NCBI GenBank assembly: GCA_020404895.1 | Contig: JADBWK010000063.1 | Coordinates: forward strand, 1-64,000 | Direction of reading: 5' to 3' | Source: Pseudanabaena sp. M085S1SP2A07QC | GTDB lineage: Bacteria > Cyanobacteriota > Cyanobacteriia > Pseudanabaenales > Pseudanabaenaceae | DNA: 64,000 bases | In this document: positions 61,150 to 64,000 of the stretch, one piece after another | Layout: the number at the start of each line of letters is the position of its first letter | Numbering within the stretch: position 1 is the stretch's first letter | The notes under the pieces: generated by a model | Told to the model about the DNA's origin: nothing | Databases searched by the model: none | Seen by the model: only the letters and a program-made list of their open reading frames with translations | Made by a program: the position numbers and the translations under genes

Positions 61150-61473
61150 CTATTTCTGTTTTGGTTCAGATTTTCGTACTGCGAGTTTGCCAACTCCCCA
61201 AGCCAAGCCAAATACAACTAATGTCCCTGTAATTCCCGCTAGTGCAGTTGATGCTTTCTGATCGGGAACTGACTTGACAGAATATTCATCAAAAATGTTG
61301 GCAAAGGGAAGTTGTTTTGTTGGTGAGTTCTCAATAGCTTTATCTTCAAATTTTAGATCTTGAGAGACTCGATCTAATCCATCTGGATCTTTGCTAGCAA
61401 AGGGTGAGATGAATGCAGCTATACTTAGAGCTAAAGCTAATCCTGAGAATAGAAAAATACGGTTTTTATGCAT
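61150..61473 (-). CDS. PDGLE-domain protein (CbiN/NikN-like accessory subunit)
   Basis: A 107-residue protein with two membrane segments (IFLFSGLALALSIAAFISPF and TALAGITGTLVVFGLAWGVG) flanking a periplasmic loop. The loop contains the DPDGLDRVSQDL motif that defines the PDGLE family, which replaces or accompanies CbiN in nickel/cobalt importers. It lies 23 bases after cbiM. Confidence 0.87.
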   Translation of the reverse strand: MHKNRIFLFSGLALALSIAAFISPFASKDPDGLDRVSQDLKFEDKAIENSPTKQLPFANIFDEYSVKSVPDQKASTALAGITGTLVVFGLAWGVGKLAVRKSEPKQK

Positions 61474-61496
61474 TTGTTTATGGCTTTTATGGCAAC

Positions 61497-62171
61497 CTAA
61501 AAATGATCTGATTCAGTTTGTTTAATTGCGGATAGAGGAACATCGTAAATTATCTCAGGACGAGTCTTCCAGATAAAGCTAGTTACAGAGAGAGTAATAA
61601 ATGCTTCGCCAATGCCGATCATGAAATGCCAAGAGAGCATAGCAGTCATTCCTAAAGCCAAGGGAACGGTGTCTGAAAGCGCCAACATCACCGCACAAAC
61701 TGCCGATGCCACAACTACACTTGTCCATGAAGCGATCGCAGTGCCAACACTCATGCCTAACCAAGTATTGCGCCCAATCAAAAATCTAATCACTCGATAG
61801 AGATAATAACCACCAAAGGTTCCAATTAATCCCATAATCGTGATGTTTGCACCTAGAGCAGTCAGTCCACCATCCTGAAACATGACGGACTGCACGATGA
61901 AGACCACTGACATTACTAACGAACCTGCCCAAGGACCAAGTAAGATCCCTGCTAGAGTTCCACCCATCAAATGTCCAGATGTACCACCCACAATTGGGAA
62001 ATTAATCATCTGTGCGGCAAAGATAAAAGCAGCACTCACTCCCATGAGCGGAACGGTACGTTCTTTATATTCTGACTGAACTCGATTAAGAGAGAGGGCA
62101 ATCAAAGCGATCGCAATGCCCCCTGTGACTAAACTTACAGGTAAACTCAGATACCCATCGGGAATATGCAT
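61497..62171 (-). CDS. cbiM: Cobalt/nickel importer substrate-specificity subunit CbiM
   Basis: A 224-residue S-component with about seven membrane segments. ATG 62171 gives MHIPDGYLSLPVSLVTGG, the canonical N-terminus in which Met1 and His2 bind the metal. GGTSGHLMGGTLAGILLGPWAGS holds further ligands. An alternative ATG at 62198 has a better ribosome-binding site (GAGG, 6 bases) and would add MFSFPVYLA in front. No cobalamin riboswitch was recognised upstream, where only a hairpin lies. Confidence 0.9.
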   Translation of the reverse strand: MHIPDGYLSLPVSLVTGGIAIALIALSLNRVQSEYKERTVPLMGVSAAFIFAAQMINFPIVGGTSGHLMGGTLAGILLGPWAGSLVMSVVFIVQSVMFQDGGLTALGANITIMGLIGTFGGYYLYRVIRFLIGRNTWLGMSVGTAIASWTSVVVASAVCAVMLALSDTVPLALGMTAMLSWHFMIGIGEAFITLSVTSFIWKTRPEIIYDVPLSAIKQTESDHF

Positions 62172-62223
62172 TGCCAAATAGACTGGGAAAGAAAACATCA
62201 AAGCCTCGTAAGTATTTGGATAG

Positions 62224-62280
62224 TAATCTAGAGGATATGAGGGGCGGCGCTTTGCGCCGCCTCTCATATTCTCTAGATTA
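62224..62280. repeat. Long hairpin upstream of cbiM
   Basis: Near-perfect arms starting TAATCTAGAGGATATGAGGG surround a GGCGGCGCTTTGCGCCGCC core, in the leader of the metal-importer genes. Confidence 0.9.
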
Positions 62281-62352
62281 TGATAAAGATATTTCGCCAG
62301 TTTGGCATCCAAAATAACAGAAGCTTAATGAAGCGATGACAATACGGGTTGT

Positions 62353-62772
62353 CTAGCTGACCGCTACTTGAAAAGGAGCAACGCGCCAGAGTTGTTCTAA
62401 TTTTGTAACAGGCATCGTCAAATAAAGAATATCACCTGCGCTTAGCGAAGCCTCTAATAAATTCCATCCATGAATTGTTTGGCAAGAAGTTTCGATATAA
62501 AGCGGGACAAAATCCGCAGTCATTGAAGCTTCACACACGGGTTTTCCACAGAATGGATGATTAGGAGTAATCATCGTCGCGATCGCAACCCAGAGACTAT
62601 CTGCGACAATGCCATTACCGAGAATGCGTCCACCCAGTGCCGAGGATGCAAAGGCAGGAGCCTCGATTTCAGGAGGACTGAGAACTGACTCGAAATCAAA
62701 TACTTCTTGCGCCATGCTCAAAATCTTATAACCTGTTCGGTCTAAACCACAGATGATAATGCGGGGTTTCAT
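62353..62772 (-). CDS. Shortened TrkA-N/RCK-like nucleotide-binding protein
   Basis: This 139-residue protein begins MKPRIIICGLDRTGYKIL, the first strand and glycine-rich loop of a TrkA-N (RCK) domain, but then passes directly to AQEVFDFESVLSPPEIEAPA. The rest of the Rossmann core is missing. The later part (ALGGRILGNGIVADSLWVAIATMI, AGDILYLTMPVTKLEQL) resembles the C-terminal region of cyanobacterial potassium-channel-associated proteins. It looks like an in-frame internal deletion, so function is doubtful. Confidence 0.6.
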   Translation of the reverse strand: MKPRIIICGLDRTGYKILSMAQEVFDFESVLSPPEIEAPAFASSALGGRILGNGIVADSLWVAIATMITPNHPFCGKPVCEASMTADFVPLYIETSCQTIHGWNLLEASLSAGDILYLTMPVTKLEQLWRVAPFQVAVS

Positions 62773-62882
62773 TGCTTATGTGCGATCGCGATCGCTACCC
62801 ATAGAATTATCGTAACTATTGTGAGCTATAGATGACATTGTGACTGTAGCTGATAGCACGAATCAAAATTTATCGCTTTTGC

Positions 62883-62943
62883 CAAAAAACAAAAAAGACA
62901 AGTGGCGGCGCTTCGTGCCGCCACTTGTCTTTTTTGGTTTTTG
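62883..62943. repeat. Long hairpin, AAAAACAAAAAA type
   Basis: Near-perfect arms starting CAAAAAACAAAAAAGACAAG surround a GGCGGCGCTTCGTGCCGCC core, in the divergent gap before the bioU-like gene. Confidence 0.9.
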
Positions 62944-63049
62944 TTTGCAACACTTTATGAACGCACATATGCCAATGAGTCCAAAAATATGTCAAATTAG
63001 AGGATCGCAGCATAGTTAAAAATTACCTCGACAAACGAAGTTTAAATTA

Positions 63050-64000
63050 ATGACATTAAAAGTTGGAATTTTAGGATTTGGCGGATTAGGTCAGGCGGCG
63101 GCAAAGTTGCTTAGCGCCAAGCAAGAAATGCAGTTGGTCGTAGCCGCCGATAAGGAAGGCTTTGCTTACGATCGCAATGGACTCAACGCCGCAGATGCGA
63201 TCGCGGCTTATCAAAACAAAGGTTCTCTCGGTTATCTCGAACCATCAGGTATTTTGACGCAAGACAGTATCGCTGAGGCGATCGCTACAGCCAAGGATGT
63301 AGATGGCTATTTCTTGGCATTGCCAAATCTACCCAATACTTTCATGGCAAGTGTTGCTAAGCAATTTATTGCTTCGGGCTGGAAGGGTGTGCTAGTTGAC
63401 GCGATCAAACGCACTAGTGCCGTTGAGCAGATGATTTCCCTTGCGCCTGAACTCTCGGTAGCAGGAATTACTTATATGTCTGGTTGTGGCGCAACCCCAG
63501 GGTTGTTGACTGCAGCGGCTGCGATCGCATCTCAGAGCTTTGCGGAAGTCCATAAGGTCGAGATTACTTTTGGGGTCGGCATTGCCAATTGGAATGCCTA
63601 TCGCGCTACGATTCGTGAAGATATTGCGCATATGTCGGGCTATACGGTGGATATGGCTCAGGCGATGACTGATGCGGAAGTGGAAGCTCTGCTCGAAAAG
63701 ACCAATGGTCTAATCGCGTTGGAAAATATGGAACATGCTGATGACATCATGTTGGAGCGTGTGGGTATTTGCGATCGCGATCGGGTGACTGTGGGTGGTG
63801 TTGTTGATACGCGCAATCCGAAGAAGCCTCTGAGCACGAATATGAAGTTGACGGGGCGTACTTTTGAGGGCAAGATTTCGACGCATACTTTCACGCTTGG
63901 CGATGAGACGAGTATGGCGGCGAATGTTTGCGGGCCAGCGTTTGGATATCTTAAGGCTGGGAAGCAGTTCCATCAACGCGGTATTTATGGGTTGATGACT
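63050..64000 (+). CDS. bioU: BioU-like (S)-8-amino-7-oxononanoate synthase, 3' end cut by window
   Basis: The frame is open from ATG 63050 to the window end, 317 codons. N-terminal [19 protein letters not shown] is a dinucleotide-binding motif, and the family is often labelled saccharopine-dehydrogenase-like. [13 protein letters not shown] places Lys120 where, from memory, cyanobacterial BioU carries the lysine that is consumed as amino donor in biotin synthesis (position about 124). [14 protein letters not shown] and [17 protein letters not shown] are further family stretches. The BioU assignment is from recalled similarity, so a search is needed. Confidence 0.75.
   Translation, partial: MTLKVGILGFGGLGQAAAKLLSAKQEMQLVVAADKEGFAYDRNGLNAADAIAAYQNKGSLGYLEPSGILTQDSIAEAIATAKDVDGYFLALPNLPNTFMASVAKQFIASGWKGVLVDAIKRTSAVEQMISLAPELSVAGITYMSGCGATPGLLTAAAAIASQSFAEVHKVEITFGVGIANWNAYRATIREDIAHMSGYTVDMAQAMTDAEVEALLEKTNGLIALENMEHADDIMLERVGICDRDRVTVGGVVDTRNPKKPLSTNMKLTGRTFEGKISTHTFTLGDETSMAANVCGPAFGYLKAGKQFHQRGIYGLMT

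Noticed and set aside
62172-62352. Possible cobalamin or nickel riboswitch upstream of cbiM
   Set aside because: Only a member of the common hairpin family is present. No B12-box or other conserved riboswitch sequence was seen.

Overview
The window is a chromosomal segment of a cyanobacterium. The evidence is dense HIP1 octamers (GCGATCGC), psbX, ycf66, ycf34, ndhO, a DesD-type desaturase and SpkB-like kinases. The very long intergenic hairpins suggest a Pseudanabaena-like genome, but that genus guess is weak. There are no rRNA genes, phage genes or CRISPR arrays. Two tRNAs, tRNA-Cys(GCA) and tRNA-Leu(UAG), are present.

Region 1 (about 1.5-28.6 kb) is a sulfur-acquisition island. It holds cysA, a CysR-like Crp regulator, cysK with a CymR-like Rrf2 regulator, and two nearly identical sulfate-binding lipoproteins (sbpA1, sbpA2). 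It also has cysT/cysW and a 15-kb run of 15 same-strand genes (6.5-21.6 kb). That run begins with a complete sulfonate system (ssuD-C-B-E-A). It continues with an AprA-like flavoprotein, an AprB-like ferredoxin, a HEAT-repeat protein and an Mrp-type ATPase. It ends with a second ABC importer, a methyltransferase, a third binding protein and a DszC/SfnB-like flavin monooxygenase. Four promoters in the island (cysR/cysK, sbpA1, ssuD, sbpA2) share a two-part control element: an AAAC(C/A)GTA box and, 51-55 bases later, a 26-bp palindrome TACGRTA-N12-TAYCGTA (one half-site deviates). The island also carries an interrupted IS1595-type insertion and C-rich MITE-like repeats, and ends at tRNA-Cys.

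Region 2 (28.6-41 kb) holds a CbbR/RbcR-type LysR regulator with a long palindrome at its start codon, psiE, psbX-ycf66 and an SpkB-like kinase. Glycolate dehydrogenase-like GlcE/GlcF, a front-end desaturase and gltD follow.

Region 3 (41-64 kb) is ordinary housekeeping and envelope material. It includes a ProA paralogue lacking the catalytic cysteine, type I IPP isomerase, surE, ndhO, ycf34, prmA, kinases, glycosyltransferases and a pentapeptide protein. It also has a CbiMNQO-type metal importer and, cut by the window edge, a BioU-like biotin-synthesis protein.

From about 27 kb onward almost every intergenic gap carries one or more long, often perfect inverted repeats. Their loop-proximal cores and outer ends are shared between loci, while the middle stem is locus-specific but self-complementary. 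Many overlap stop codons. They probably serve as terminators, but they also look like a dispersed repeat family.
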